Below are positions 35,082-45,765 of a stretch of 64,000 nucleotides of DNA, piece after piece. The notes under the pieces are model-generated. The model saw only the letters and a program-made list of their open reading frames with translations, ran no database searches and was not told the DNA's origin. Each line of letters opens with the position of its first letter. Within the stretch, counting starts at the first letter, position 1. The DNA lies in the NCBI GenBank assembly GCA_002633005.1, contig NMRA01000162.1:548666-612665 (forward strand), given 5' to 3'. The translations under genes and the position numbers were made by a program. Origin of the DNA: Phoronis australis (Eukaryota; Phoronida; Phoronidae).

Positions 35082-35450
35082 ATAGACCTCCAACCCCGTT
35101 ATTTCCTTTTTTATATTAAAAAGTTAATTTTATTTGTTGATTAAGTCATAGAAAGTACATACTTTGATCACTGTACTGTATTTGTCTCATACTGCTTGAT
35201 AAACGCTGTCAGAATAATCTATTATTTTCATACAGTCTTTGTGCACATTCACAGAGATCATTCAACTACCGGTATATTGTTTTTGTACTATAACGTATTT
35301 CTGGTGTATTATGCAAACAAGCTGTATTTTACACCATTAGTCAATGTTTTAGTCATTGAGGCACAAATTTTGCCCAGTCTCAAGTATTTTGTGTCGTTTT
35401 TGTTGCCTGACAATGCCAGAATAACTTCCTAGTAACATTCAGACTTAGTT
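34810..35450 (+). repeat. Segmental duplication, copy 1
   Basis: Matches 35990-36745 in the same orientation. Shared landmarks: 'accctct..gttggc', 'cgctgcaagtgcaaaa', 'gtgctg..gcaatgctgg', 'agtaacatcag', and the 3' block with 'cattcacagag.tcattcaact' and 'atgcaaacaa'. Confidence 0.7.
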
Positions 35451-35920
35451 TGCATTTTTGCCACTAGGTGTGTCTTTACGTTTTTTAAATTTCACTGTTT
35501 ACGATTTATTTACAATAGTAAAACGTGTAATGTGAGTGTAATATTGTTCAATACAATGGTACTGATGGGACCATATTACTTGTTTTACAAAAAAGTCACC
35601 AAAACTGTTGTTTTTACAAATATAAGTTTACTAAGCTCTTTGGTGATTATTATGCAACTTCAAACTCAAATTTCTCAAAAATGTGCAACTTTATATGTGG
35701 GAACTTTTTAGATTTTGAAAACACTCTAATAAATGAATTAAAACACCAAAGTAAAATTGCCCCCCTAAAGTACTCACAAAAACCATTTTCTAGAGGCCCT
35801 ACAAAATCTGGCCCACCGACTATTAAGAGAAGAACTGCTTTCCGTGTAAATACTCTGAATGTACGTTTGATTTTATGAATTTATGTAAGTGTAGACAATG
35901 TCTACAATGTACAATAAATG

Positions 35921-35958
<38 letters not shown>

Positions 35959-35970
35959 ACACACACACAA
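35921..35970. repeat. (AC)n microsatellite
   Basis: Runs of acacac with two gc interruptions; produces a spurious His-Thr ORF. Confidence 0.9.
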
Positions 35971-35989
35971 GTCATGTAAGTGTGCAGTG

Positions 35990-36745
35990 TACGGCCATGC
36001 TACGCATGTATGCACCCTCTACGGTTGGCCATATTTGGCTTTAATGTGGTACTTTGTATTTCAAATAGATGACAATACCCACAGTCCCATTGACATTACT
36101 CAACGATATACGCTGCAAGTGCAAAACAACCAGGGCCCAGTTGCATAAAAGTTATACGCCGCATAGCAACAATGACGTCGCATGATCACGCGCCACGTTG
36201 TTATTGTTGAACAATGCACCTGACGTCATGCAACAATTAAACTTATCTAGCGGATAACTTTTGAAGCTTTATGCAACTCGGCCCAGGTGTGCACAGAAAC
36301 TGTGCTCGTGCCGCAATGCTGGGTTAAACTGTGCAGCCCTGTGGTTTTGTGACAGGTGAAGTAATATCAGAAACACTGACTGAATCTTTGTGTGTGATGG
36401 TGGCTACGGACACGATGTTTTTCTAGGCAACCAAAGTAGATAGCTTGTTTGTTTAGCTCAGACATATTATGTTGTTATTGTGTTGGAAAAGACTGATGTG
36501 GGAGTTTTATCATCGGTGTCATAGCAAGAATATTGTCATGTATTTGTCTTAGATTGCGTGCTAGATGCTTTCGATATTACCTAGTATTTCCATACATTCA
36601 TGTTCACATTCACAGAGTTCATTCAACTATTTCAATCAACATATTTACGATATTCTATGCAAACAATTTGTCTTTCACTCCATTTTTCAATGGTGCAGTT
36701 ACTAAAGCACATATTTTGACCATTCTCTGGAACCCTTAGCAATTC
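35990..36745 (+). repeat. Segmental duplication, copy 2 (MITE-interrupted)
   Basis: Same order of landmarks as copy 1, with a 148-bp MITE inserted after 'caagtgcaaaacaa'. Confidence 0.7.
36135..36282 (+). mobile_element. Palindromic MITE with GCC(C/G)AGTTGCATAAA ends
   Basis: The ends are inverted repeats (GCCCAGTTGCATAAA and GCCGAGTTGCATAAA, 14 of 15). Flanks read CCAGG on both sides (36130-36134, 36283-36287). The flank is itself palindromic, so the duplication may be CCAGG or CAG. The paralogous segment at 34.9 kb supplies the uninterrupted site. Two TGACGTC sequences lie inside. Superfamily not assigned; a 3-bp CAG duplication would suit Harbinger. Confidence 0.75.
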
Positions 36746-37388
36746 ATCTTTACTGCATATTACCAAGCTGTCCCGGATTGGGTCACAAACTCATTCGCGT
36801 TCTGTAGGATTTGGCAAAGATAGATCAAAATAAAATCCTAATAACGTGCTAGAATACTGTAATACCTGTTTCAGAACAAAGATTCCAAGTGACAATTTCT
36901 GAGGTATGTTATTCGGAAATTTGTCAAATTGGATATTTCCTGAGGAACAAAATTTGAATTAATCGTTCTATGCTTTTTGTGATATTACACGATTTTTTCT
37001 TCTGACCATACTGACTGTAAACGTAGGAAAATAGTACATGGTAGGTGTTCGGAACTATCCCATTTAAAATGCAGGCGTTGATATAACTTGGGAATCAACA
37101 AGAGAATTATGAAGATTGGACGTAAAAAAGTAGATTCTCCATTGTAACAATGCTGTAGAGATTCTCAAGAGCGCAATATTAAGGCTGCACGTAAGTGTTT
37201 CTAAAAAGAAGACTGCTGGGCTTTGGAAATGCATACATTAACACCGGTGGTCTACTAAGTGAATTAGCAGCCCCGCTTAAGCAAACGCGGAGTGGCGGGT
37301 GCATGTGTTTGTACAGGTGGTGAGACAAACATATTGTAACTTGGAAGGTCGTCAAAAATGCGTGCGCATGTCGGTAACGAAATGATCG
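36746..37388. other. No feature seen
   Basis: Unique-looking AT-rich sequence up to the gypsy target site. Confidence 0.45.
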
Positions 37389-37393
37389 CCACA
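37389..37393. repeat. CCACA target-site duplication, left
   Basis: CCACA directly precedes the 5' LTR and directly follows the 3' LTR at 48306-48310. Confidence 0.9.
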
Positions 37394-37555
37394 TGTGATG
37401 TACTGTCTTGCAGTGACATCTATTGAGTAGTTTTAGTATTGGAGTTGAAAGCCTCACTCTGGCGAGTCTTCAGTGAGCAGCCATTTAGCATTGTATTGTT
37501 TTAGTCTGTTCTCAGAAATAAATCAGATTTTATCCGAAACATCGGCTATGCTACA
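37394..37555 (+). repeat. 5' LTR, 162 bp
   Basis: Begins TGTGATGTACTG and ends CTATGCTACA (TG...CA). Contains AATAAA about 40 bp before its end. Differs from the 3' LTR at three positions. Confidence 0.95.
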
Positions 37556-37556
37556 G

Positions 37557-37569
37557 TGGCGACGAGGAT
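37557..37569 (+). promoter_or_regulatory. Primer-binding site, tRNA-Ser
   Basis: TGGCGACGAGGAT begins one base after the LTR and is complementary to the 3' end of animal tRNA-Ser(GCU) including CCA. Confidence 0.8.
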
Positions 37570-37573
37570 AAAA

Positions 37574-38338
37574 ATGAAACCACAGAGGTTTGAAGAAGAC
37601 AAGGAAGACTTCGATAGTTTTGTGGAACGGTTGGAGAGCTACTTTGTGCTGAACAAGAATGCAAATGAGCTAAAAGTTCATTCATTGATCACAGGGTTTT
37701 CGCCGGGACAGTTTCAGGTTCTGAAGAATCTGAGCGCCCCTGATAAGCCGTCTGAGAAAAGCTTTGACGAGCTGATTGCACTGTTGAGTTCTCATTACGG
37801 AGGAACTACGAATGCACGCACGGAGAGAGCCAAATTTCGGGCGATTGTGAGGGAGTCTAATGAGTCAGTATTAGACTACAGTGTCCGATTGAAACAGGCT
37901 GCTCGGAAGTGTGAGTTCGGGCAGAGACTCGATGAAATGCTGGTGGACCAACTCATTCAGGGTGTGAAATCGCAGTCAGCGGTTACAAAATTGTTGGAAA
38001 GCACGGATGGATTAAAGTTGACTTTCAACAAGGCAGTGGAAATTGCACAACAGGTGATGCTGACCGAGAAAAATTTAGTTGTGTACGGTGACGGACAAGG
38101 AGCTCGTGGGACGATCCATGGAGTAGATAAGGGAACTGACAAACACAAGCAACATGGTTGGGGGAAACAGGATAGGAAACAACGGGGACCCAGTACATGC
38201 CAGGAGAAACGATGTTTCCGGTGTAACGTGGTTGGACACTTTGCGAACAAGTGCCCAAAAAGAGTGCGGTTTGCAGGAAATGTAATCAAGTGGGGCACTT
38301 GGCTGTGTGCTGTAAGGTCAGGGGAGGTAAGCCCATGA
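37574..38338 (+). CDS. gag: Gypsy gag (capsid and first zinc knuckle)
   Basis: Starts at the first ATG after the primer site (MKPQRFEEDKEDFDSF). The capsid part carries the gypsy gag pattern FDSFVERLESYF, then RAKFRAIVRESNESVLDYSV and CEFGQRL. A CX2CX4HX4C zinc knuckle CFRCNVVGHFANKC follows. A second knuckle (CRKCNQVGHLAVC) is in the -1 frame just after it. A canonical slippery heptamer CCCAAAA lies between them. The gag frame then runs to a stop at 38336-38338. Confidence 0.88.
   Translation: MKPQRFEEDKEDFDSFVERLESYFVLNKNANELKVHSLITGFSPGQFQVLKNLSAPDKPSEKSFDELIALLSSHYGGTTNARTERAKFRAIVRESNESVLDYSVRLKQAARKCEFGQRLDEMLVDQLIQGVKSQSAVTKLLESTDGLKLTFNKAVEIAQQVMLTEKNLVVYGDGQGARGTIHGVDKGTDKHKQHGWGKQDRKQRGPSTCQEKRCFRCNVVGHFANKCPKRVRFAGNVIKWGTWLCAVRSGEVSP
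38254..38260 (+). promoter_or_regulatory. Putative -1 ribosomal frameshift heptamer
   Basis: C_CCA_AAA in the gag frame fits X_XXY_YYZ. Shifting -1 here gives Lys-Ser-Ala-Val and the second zinc knuckle. It could be programmed, or a chance indel in a dead copy. Confidence 0.4.
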
Positions 38339-38426
38339 ATTCAGTATCACGTGGTGCGGAAGCGGATACCGGTGAGTACGGTTTGTTTCATCCTGTATTG
38401 ACTCGGGGACAGTTGACATTGATTTA

Positions 38427-38861
38427 GGTATCGCGAGCGATAAGAAGTTCATGATGTCAGTGTTAGTCAATGGGCAGAAATTGAACATGGAACTGGGCAC
38501 TGGTGCGATCGCGTCTTGCATAGGGGAGAGTACCTACTCTTCGGTTCGGAAACCCGATGACACCCTGCAGGCAGCAGATGTTAAATTCATTGCCTATGGT
38601 AACAACAGTCTTGACATTGTAGGGGTGATGACAGCAGATGTCAAAGTCAAAGATGTTACGGAGAAATTGCCATTAGTAGTGGTAAAGGGAGACTGTACTC
38701 CATTGATAGGTCGTAATTGGTTACGTAAACTGAACATTAACTGGGAGCAGGAGTTTTCAGTTAATGCCGTATCTGTTGATAGTTTGGGTGATCTGTGTGA
38801 GCAGCATGTAATTAATCGAAATATGTTTGAAGTCATGGACACATTTATATTAATTACGTAG
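38427..38861 (+). pseudogene. Gypsy protease domain, active site lost
   Basis: Open from about 38427: VDIDLGIASDKKF precedes the active-site loop, which reads ELGTGA instead of the required (D)TGA; the codon at 38496-38498 is GGC (Gly) where GAC (Asp) is expected. The flap FIAYGN and the C-terminal LIGRNWL motif are present. The upstream -1 frame ends at a stop at 38425-38427, so another frameshift separates it from gag. Confidence 0.8.
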
Positions 38862-39045
38862 TCAATTCGCACAACCACGTGGACCACCAAAAGCAGATGA
38901 TGACTGTTGATAAACTCAACATGAACCAAGTTACATGAGCACTTCAATTAAATAGCAGGTACTGTATCACAGTTTTGGAGTCAAATGTAAGCAAACAGTG
39001 GTAAAGGAATGTTGGTTTACATATATAAAAAGGAGAATGTCAGGG
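38857..39045 (+). repeat. 189-bp segment shared, inverted, with 42795-42984
   Basis: From TACGTAGTCAATTCGC to AGAATGTCAG the sequence matches the reverse complement of 42795-42984 with three substitutions. It interrupts the coding region between protease and RT, with stops in all frames. Confidence 0.85.
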
Positions 39046-39383
39046 CTATGAAGTCAGGATAGACCTTGAGCCCAAGGCAGTACAAAAAGGCGCACACCCT
39101 ACCGTTTTATAAACGTCCTTTAGTGGAGGCTGAGCTCAACCGTCTTGAGGAAGCTGGTGTGATTAAGTCGGTCGAGCATTCTGACTGGGCCAGCCCGGTT
39201 GTGGCTGTCGTGAAGTCAGATGGTAAGTCGATCAGACTCTGTGCTGACTTTAAACAGATGCTGAATCCTGCGAGTGCCATGACAAAATATCCCTTACCCG
39301 TGCCTGAGGATATTTTTGCGAAGTTGTCGCAAGGGCAAGCTTTTTCGACACTCGATTTCAGTAGTGCGTATCACCAACTTTAA
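39046..39383 (+). pseudogene. Gypsy reverse transcriptase, N-terminal part
   Basis: Reads GYEVRIDLEPKA, then after a one-base frameshift KKAHTLPFYKRPLVEAELN, EAGVIKSVEHSDWASPVVA, IRLCADFKQ, and the catalytic block TLDFSSAYHQL with the first RT aspartate. It is cut at 39383 by the TTAA-flanked insert. Confidence 0.88.
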
Positions 39384-41587
39384 AGGCCTATGGTCCGAAT
39401 TATAGAAGAAAAAAACCTCTTAACGCCGTTTAAGCCGGTTTTTTGATGTGACATGGAGTTCAAAAAGTTATTAACTTTCAACTTGTGCAAAAAGTTTGAA
39501 AAAAATCGTTGTAAATACTACAAACGAATGAAATGTTTACAAAGAATTTAGTATGCGTGACGCTAAACTGATTAAAAACATTACAACAACGCATGCGCAG
39601 CCACAAATCTAGAGGTCAACAGAATTTATACAAATGGCGGGGAGAAGTAGGTCTACATGTATGAAGTGTACTTCCGAAGGCGAAACGCAGTCGTCCTGCT
39701 CTACGAGATTCAGATAAAGACGTGTTAGCCAGTACAAAAAGCGGCATTACCAACAAACCGTGTACCTGTAAGCGACTCGTTCGATAGGTGAGAAACAATG
39801 AGGACAAGACTGAATGTTCGAACTCGTGAAGGTTTTACATTACAACAAATGAACAATTCCAAGTTTTCGATGGACAAGTATAAGTCAGTAAGTGTGCTGT
39901 TTGTGAAATGCTCAATGACTCATATACACGGTTAGAGCATTCACTGATGGGTAACTGATCTCAGTCAGCATACATCGGACCCAAATCATTTTGAAGAGAC
40001 TCATTTCGATCAGCTGTGAAGTTTTTGTTCTAATGGCATCTAATGCTACTAGTAGTAGTACTGATTCACGCTGACCCGGACTAGTTACACCATGTTAGTG
40101 TTTTAACATGTAGTTGAAACTGGTAAGGCCCTTTCATTCTAACGTCGACATGGCGATGTTTTGGGGAGTTGCAGTCAGTTTGGAGGGTTAACTTCGGTCC
40201 TGAATCGAAGTTAACTGTGCCAGTTGACTTCACAGTAGACAAGCGGAGCGGATAAGTCTTGGTCAAGATGGCTATACTTGAGAATGTCTTATTAGTTTTG
40301 TCATGGAATTGCTAAATTTTCGAGTTGTGTATCGAATACAGAGATTAGGCTATGGGCTTTAACGTAAGCCGGAATTTTCATCAATTATAAGTCTCTTAAG
40401 TCGCTGTCAATTTAGAATAATGCTGTCTCACCTACAAATTTTGCCCTCTGGTAATTATCAAAGTTCTTTTAAGCATAAAGGTGTGACAACTTGACTGAAA
40501 GTTCATTCTTAAATCTTGTGATTGCTCCTGGTAAAGTGAGTCAAATTGTATTTAAACCCTCCTTCATCATCTGTACTTTCAGAATGAGTGGTTTAGACAA
40601 CGCCCTCTATAAACTTCTTTGCCAGAGTCCCAGACTGGTCATCCCCTGAAGAAACCTTGAGGTATTGTTTCATTCATTTCCTTAATATCTCATGGAGTGA
40701 CATTTCACATTTTATTCAACTCACAACTCACAATCCTAACCAAAGATATCACTGTTTCATTTACAGTATTTAAACATGCCTTGTTTAAAGCCTGTTCAAT
40801 TTCTATTCAGCGATTCACCCAGGATTTCGAAAATAGGGTGTCCAAAAAGGGATTCCCAATATTTTGGAGTGTCCGTGATTCCGACAACGCATTACCCCTA
40901 CCACCGTGCAGTGCACCAGCAACCCCCCACACTGATTTTTTTACAAAAATACATAGATCAAAGCGTTTACATCTGCGTTTTCAAACTAACCCCCTGTAGC
41001 GAGCTTTTTTACTAAAAAAACTGCTTGGACCTAGACTTTTACACCTAAACTTATGAATACAGCCAAGCAGCTTACCAGACAAATATTAGAGATATTTTTT
41101 AAGGATGAGTGCACTTCGCACATGATGGCGTCACTGCTGTTCCATATTAAAACATGGAAATGCACATTGAAATGCACGAAGCAGTGTTTCATTTGAGTTA
41201 TTTATATTAGGTTTGTGTAAACCGTACTTTAGTGTGAAGTTTTTATTCTAATGTATCAGTGCTTTGGAGGATGTCCAGTTGAGCAAAGAACATTTGTAAT
41301 GTAACTAATTTGCATGTGAAAATTTTCAACTCGCTTACAACTGTAGTATAAATGCAAGCTAACTCCAGCTGCTGGTTGAAATTCTGTGCATCATGTTTGG
41401 TGTGGGGAGCAATTATGATTTCTAAAAACCTTATTTTGAAAATTTGCCCTTTTACGATTCCATCTGTCGATTCAATGTCACTGTTTCAGATTCATAGATA
41501 CATGTCTGAGTTCTCAGTGTAGAGGCCTCAGAATAAATTTTAAACTGAATGTCTTCTTACAAATGCCACTATTGTCATCTTACAGGG

Positions 41588-41657
41588 ATTCAGAGCTGTT
41601 GTTCACCGTTGTCCTTATCTTCTTTGTCACCTGCATCCTCACAATCTGGATCAAAGG
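41588..41657 (+). CDS. Candidate exon encoding a hydrophobic helix (weak)
   Basis: Between acceptor tcatcttacag and donor caaag|gtttgt the plus strand reads SELLFTVVLIFFVTCILTI, a helix-length hydrophobic run. T-rich sequence often reads like this by chance, and the minus strand gives a competing acidic peptide. No partner exon was identified. Confidence 0.18.
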
Positions 41658-42794
41658 TTTGTGTCTGCTCTTGTAAAGACTCTATGCTCTATTGGAATTT
41701 AAAGTAGATATAGGCATGCCTTATGTCACGAAAACCAACTGTTTATTTAGACCATGTACCATTAGTATGATATTGATCTCGAATTGTTCCTTGATAAAAA
41801 TAAGGTGTGAATTTTGGGCTTGAAAATCTCCAGCAATTTGTTACTACTTGAGAGATTCTTTAGGTTGACGTGTCACACCATGCCATTTCATTCACCTGAC
41901 ATGGTCACAACCATAATGAACTGACAGTTCTTTGCAAGACCAAAACTTATTTCTCATCTGAATGAGGAAAGTGGTTAAAATCAAAAGTTAAGTTGCGCGG
42001 ATAACAGGGTACATAGCCGCAGAAATTTTTCTGTGAAAATGCAACTCTATTTTCTCTCAATGTAGGTTTCTTACTGCTTGTTAAAAGACGATAATAGTAT
42101 GACCGGCTGCTCAGTAGCACTTGGGACATAACCATGTTGCCATGAGTTCAATTTCTTGCCTTGGAACTCTAGGATCCACTTAAACCATAAAGTGGCAATG
42201 GCCATCAAAAGTTATCATGATGCGATGAAGATTTGGCAATGCGTGCATTAGTTCTTGCACCATCTTTCTAATTTGCAACCTCTCACACTTGTTTATACTA
42301 GCATTCCGTTGGTGGTATAGATACAGTTATCATTACTTGTACCCAATGGTGGTTTTCTTTGCACTGTATTTTTGGTTTTAGTGTTTCAGTGCTCAATTAT
42401 ATTGTAACTTTTTCACAATATTTTACACTTACAGGCTACATAGGTACTTCAGTGAGAAATCTAAGAGTAATACTGTCAAGGATTAAGAAAGGTCTATACT
42501 CCAGTGCCACCGGTGTCCATAATTAGCAGATGCTTGAGAGAAAAACAAGGCGTGCACAAACTTGACACATGACTTCCAGGGGCCACCCAGTTCATTGCCT
42601 TGAGGATCAATGGTTTTGCAATGACAACAAATGTTATTTGATCTATCAAAAGAAGTATCACTGCTTCAGTGAACATTTGACACTAATTTTAAAGTTACCT
42701 TTGCATAGCTTGACGTGGATATAGACTGTTGTCAATACAAAAGGACACGGCTATATTTTTGATCTTACTCATTACCGTACAGCATATAAATCTG

Positions 42795-42984
42795 ACATTC
42801 TTCTTTTTATATATGTAAACCAACAATCCTTTACCACTGTTTGCTTACATTTGACTCCAAAACTGTGATACAGTACCTGCTTTTTAATTGAAGTGCTCAT
42901 GTAACTTGGTTCATGTTGAGTTTATCAACAGTCATCATCTGCTTTTGGTGGTCCACGTGGTTGTGCGAATTGACTACGTACAAG
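42795..42984 (-). repeat. Inverted partner of 38857-39045
   Basis: About 98% identical to the reverse complement of the segment in the gypsy element. Similarity ends abruptly at both sides (TACGTAGTC and AATGTCAG). Confidence 0.85.
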
Positions 42985-43134
42985 ACCAAATCTCTGTAGC
43001 CAGAGCCTTGGAAGGAAAATGGTAAAAGGTTATTACAAGTGTCATGTCAGCAGTGTTTTCTTTCACAGTCACATGTGTGCATAATGAGGGTGCGTAACTG
43101 GATTTCCAAAACTGTCTTGATTAGAAATACTCAC

Positions 43135-43317
43135 AGGCATATGCAAAATGCAGGTGACGTGTTGCTTCTTATAGATCTTTTCAGTGTAGTGGACACTCCT
43201 CAGCATCTGCCACAGGTACACCCTAATGACAATCACAGCTGGTGATACCCACCACCCCAGTGAGTATGGACACAGCAAGTTGAATACAATGCCCTCATCC
43301 TCAGATATAATGTGAGG
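43135..43317 (-). CDS. Candidate minus-strand exon in the nested insert
   Basis: 183 bp open in phase 0 throughout (61 codons): PHIISEDEGIVFNLLCPYSL, then WWVSPAVIVIRVYLWQML. Acceptor gattttttcag and donor cct|gtgagt are both strong. The protein is not recognised. It may belong to the element's transposase or to a captured gene. Confidence 0.38.
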
Positions 43318-44545
43318 CTGAAAAAATCAAACCACATTAATTTTGAGTTGTAGTTTAAACATAACCTCAACATGAAGGGGAATGTTGTTTTCATAGCTGC
43401 AAACTGGTTGTTCTTGAAAAAGCAAGTGGTCCATTATTAATGAAGTTTTAATTAATGAAGTTTTAAGACAGTATAATTTTCAGCATTTTATGTGGCATAT
43501 TTTAGTGATACATAGCAATTGTATTTTATTGCAGGTTTTCAATTTTGTTACCTATAAAGCTTGTGTGATTGCTGATGAAAGAAAACAATAAGAATGACTT
43601 GATAACACAAAAGTTATGTAGAATCGGTTCTATTGCGTTAAGAAACGAGAGTTCCAAGCATACCTGCGAAGGGACCGAACATCAATTGCCACCTAAGCCT
43701 ATTCCTCTGCACATGGCTCAGTACTCCAATCATGTTGTCTCTATTGCTTGAGTATTGTTATTGTTGGTGAACTGGTGATGCACATTACGGTGAACCTTTA
43801 AAAACATGGTAATCACATAAAATGCCAATCTGAGCAGTACATAGATAACATTGATCAATACATTCCATAGGATACACATTTTCGCAAAAGTATGAATGTA
43901 CCTGAAATTGAAACTTCAGTGTTCTACCTGTTTCCAGACTAATTAAGTTCATTTCATGTGTTAACTTGCCAATACCGATGCTAGAAGTCTGTAACAGCTG
44001 ACATTCAAGGAGGATAGATGATTTTCGAAGCACCCTTTAGGCCCTCTGCCATGTAAACTGATGGATTGTGTTCTTGATAAAGTGAGTCTGCAAGGGCCTA
44101 GTTGCACACTCAAAGTCCAAGAAAGAGTATATTAATTAAAAGCAAGCACTGTCATTAACCTTCCCTTGTCCCTAGCCCTTTATTTACCCAATCGAGACCA
44201 TACCACTGATAATACAAGATGTAACCTGCTCGACCTTTATTAATGCTACTACTGATCTGCCTTTGGCTTATACCCTTTTGCCTTTGAGGAGGTCCCATAC
44301 ATAGTATATTGTTCTGTAATGATGTGACCACTCCCAGTGTCCTGCAATTTGAGAACCAGATTTCTTCACTGAATAACAGGCATCAAATTTGTTGCATCCC
44401 ATTCCCAACCATAGTTTTGTATGATCTCACTATTCTCACAACAAGCTTCAGCCTGCCGGCACTTCCCAAGTTTGCTTGCATTTGATCCGAGGATTCATCG
44501 CTGATCCAGTGGGTTGTGTTCAAGTGGACTAGCTAGCTGACTAGT

Positions 44546-44964
44546 CAGTGGTGGATTTAGAGGGGGGCTATGGCCTCCCTAAAATTCTCACAGTTCCCAT
44601 TTGGCAGTTCGGGGGTGCAAATGTTTGGTGAACTAAATCCTGGCCAATACTCTGCCCTGTTCCCCCAACTCAAAATCCTGGATCTGATCCAGGGGCGAAT
44701 CCAGTATTTTGAGTTAGGGGGGCCAGGGCACAGGAATAACCAGAATTTTGCGACATGCGCGAGCCCAGTTTGATGTAGGAATGCGGGGGTATCGAATTTT
44801 TGGGTTTGTGGATCTTATTACTAAAAAAAACATTAACGGTAAACAGGGTGTGTTCAAGGGGCATTTTCTAGTGAGCAGTTTACACCCCGAACTGCCAAAT
44901 GGTATCTGGGAGAATTTTAGGGGGGCCATGGCCCTCTTGGCACCCCCATTTAAATCCCCCAACG
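44546..44964. mobile_element. Two hAT-like MITE copies back to back
   Basis: 44546-44688 (minus orientation, CAGTGGTGGATTTAGAGG end) abuts 44689-44964 (plus orientation, CCAGGGGCGAATCCAG end). Both share TTTTGAGTT and the 'AGAATTTTAGGGGGGCCATGG' type block with the copy at 59657. No 8-bp duplication was found, so the hAT label rests on the CAGTGGCGGATTTAG-type end only. Confidence 0.6.
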
Positions 44965-45480
44965 TGCTCCTGCTAGCACAATATACAAGTAGAGTATAGA
45001 GTCCCTGGTGATAGACGATGATTTTCTTATGGCAATGAAAAACCAGGAATAGTTTTGCAATTCAAGTCCAAAGTCTGAAAACTGCCAGCAGGTAGAAATT
45101 CAACTCACGACCATCGAGTGACAAACAGGGTCTATCCAACCACAATAACATTACACTCTTTTTCAGTCAAAGCATTGATAGGCCTTGGGCTAGGACTAGC
45201 CTTGGTACAAATCAGTATACTAAATATACTAGCCTGGCTGTGTGAATTTCGGGCTCTATTAAAGAAAAACACACAGTGGTACTTAGCTGTATTTTGATAC
45301 CGCTAGCTGGCTGGCTAGGGTACCACTGAAGACTCGACTCGATCACGATTACTATCGAATTCAGTACGTAATTTTCCCACAGGTAATGGTTTCATGTAAT
45401 CCTAAGAGTAATAGTTAGACTGCTCAGCTCATACAGGGAGCAACATCGTCATCAAAATGTTCAAGAAACGAATAAATTAC

Positions 45481-45570
45481 CTGGTTAAGGCGAACTTCTC
45501 TTCTTCGAAGCAGTACCGGAAACAGCTTACTATTTGTCTTGAGTTGCCGAAAGGTCAAACCGCACAGCAT
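45481..45570 (-). CDS. Candidate first exon near the right end of the nested insert
   Basis: ATG at 45570 and donor accag|gtaatt at 45480, 30 codons (MLCGLTFRQLKTNSKL and a basic stretch). It lies about 190 bp inside the right end, a layout like the THAP ORF in the element at 7276-8934, but no THAP motif is visible. Weak. Confidence 0.25.
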
Positions 45571-45765
45571 TATGGGCAACAATCGTTTGTTTTGATCACG
45601 CAGATTTTAAGAAAATAAAAAACAAAAGAAAAAATATGTACAAGCAACAGATCGACCCCATATTTACGAAAAGTTCTAATTAAGTGTCAGAGAGTATGTT
45701 TCAATGGTTTTTATGCGGATTCACGATGTTTTTCGAACGTCTACAAACGGATCATATGACTTTAA

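Larger units (their letters stand above)
39384..45761 (-). mobile_element. 6.4-kb TTAA-flanked insertion (Kolobok-like ends) inside gypsy RT
   Basis: Inserted exactly within the RT reading frame and flanked by TTAA (39380-39383, 45762-45765). Ends AGGCCTATGGTCCG and, read inward from the right, AGTCATATGATCCG match at 11 of 14. The left junction reads TTAAAGG, as at Kolobok/T2 ends, and not the CCC start of piggyBac. Coding content is not recognised, but candidate exons with good splice sites occur (43135-43317 and 45481-45570, minus strand). It also carries an inverted pair of hAT-like MITEs. After removal of the insert and one TTAA, the RT frame is off by one base, so a small indel is also present. 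Confidence 0.72.

Noticed and set aside
35918-36148. His-Thr repeat ORF
   Set aside because: Reading of an AC microsatellite.
44538-44972. An 8-bp hAT-type target duplication around the MITE pair
   Set aside because: Flanks were compared and do not match; only the end sequence suggests hAT.
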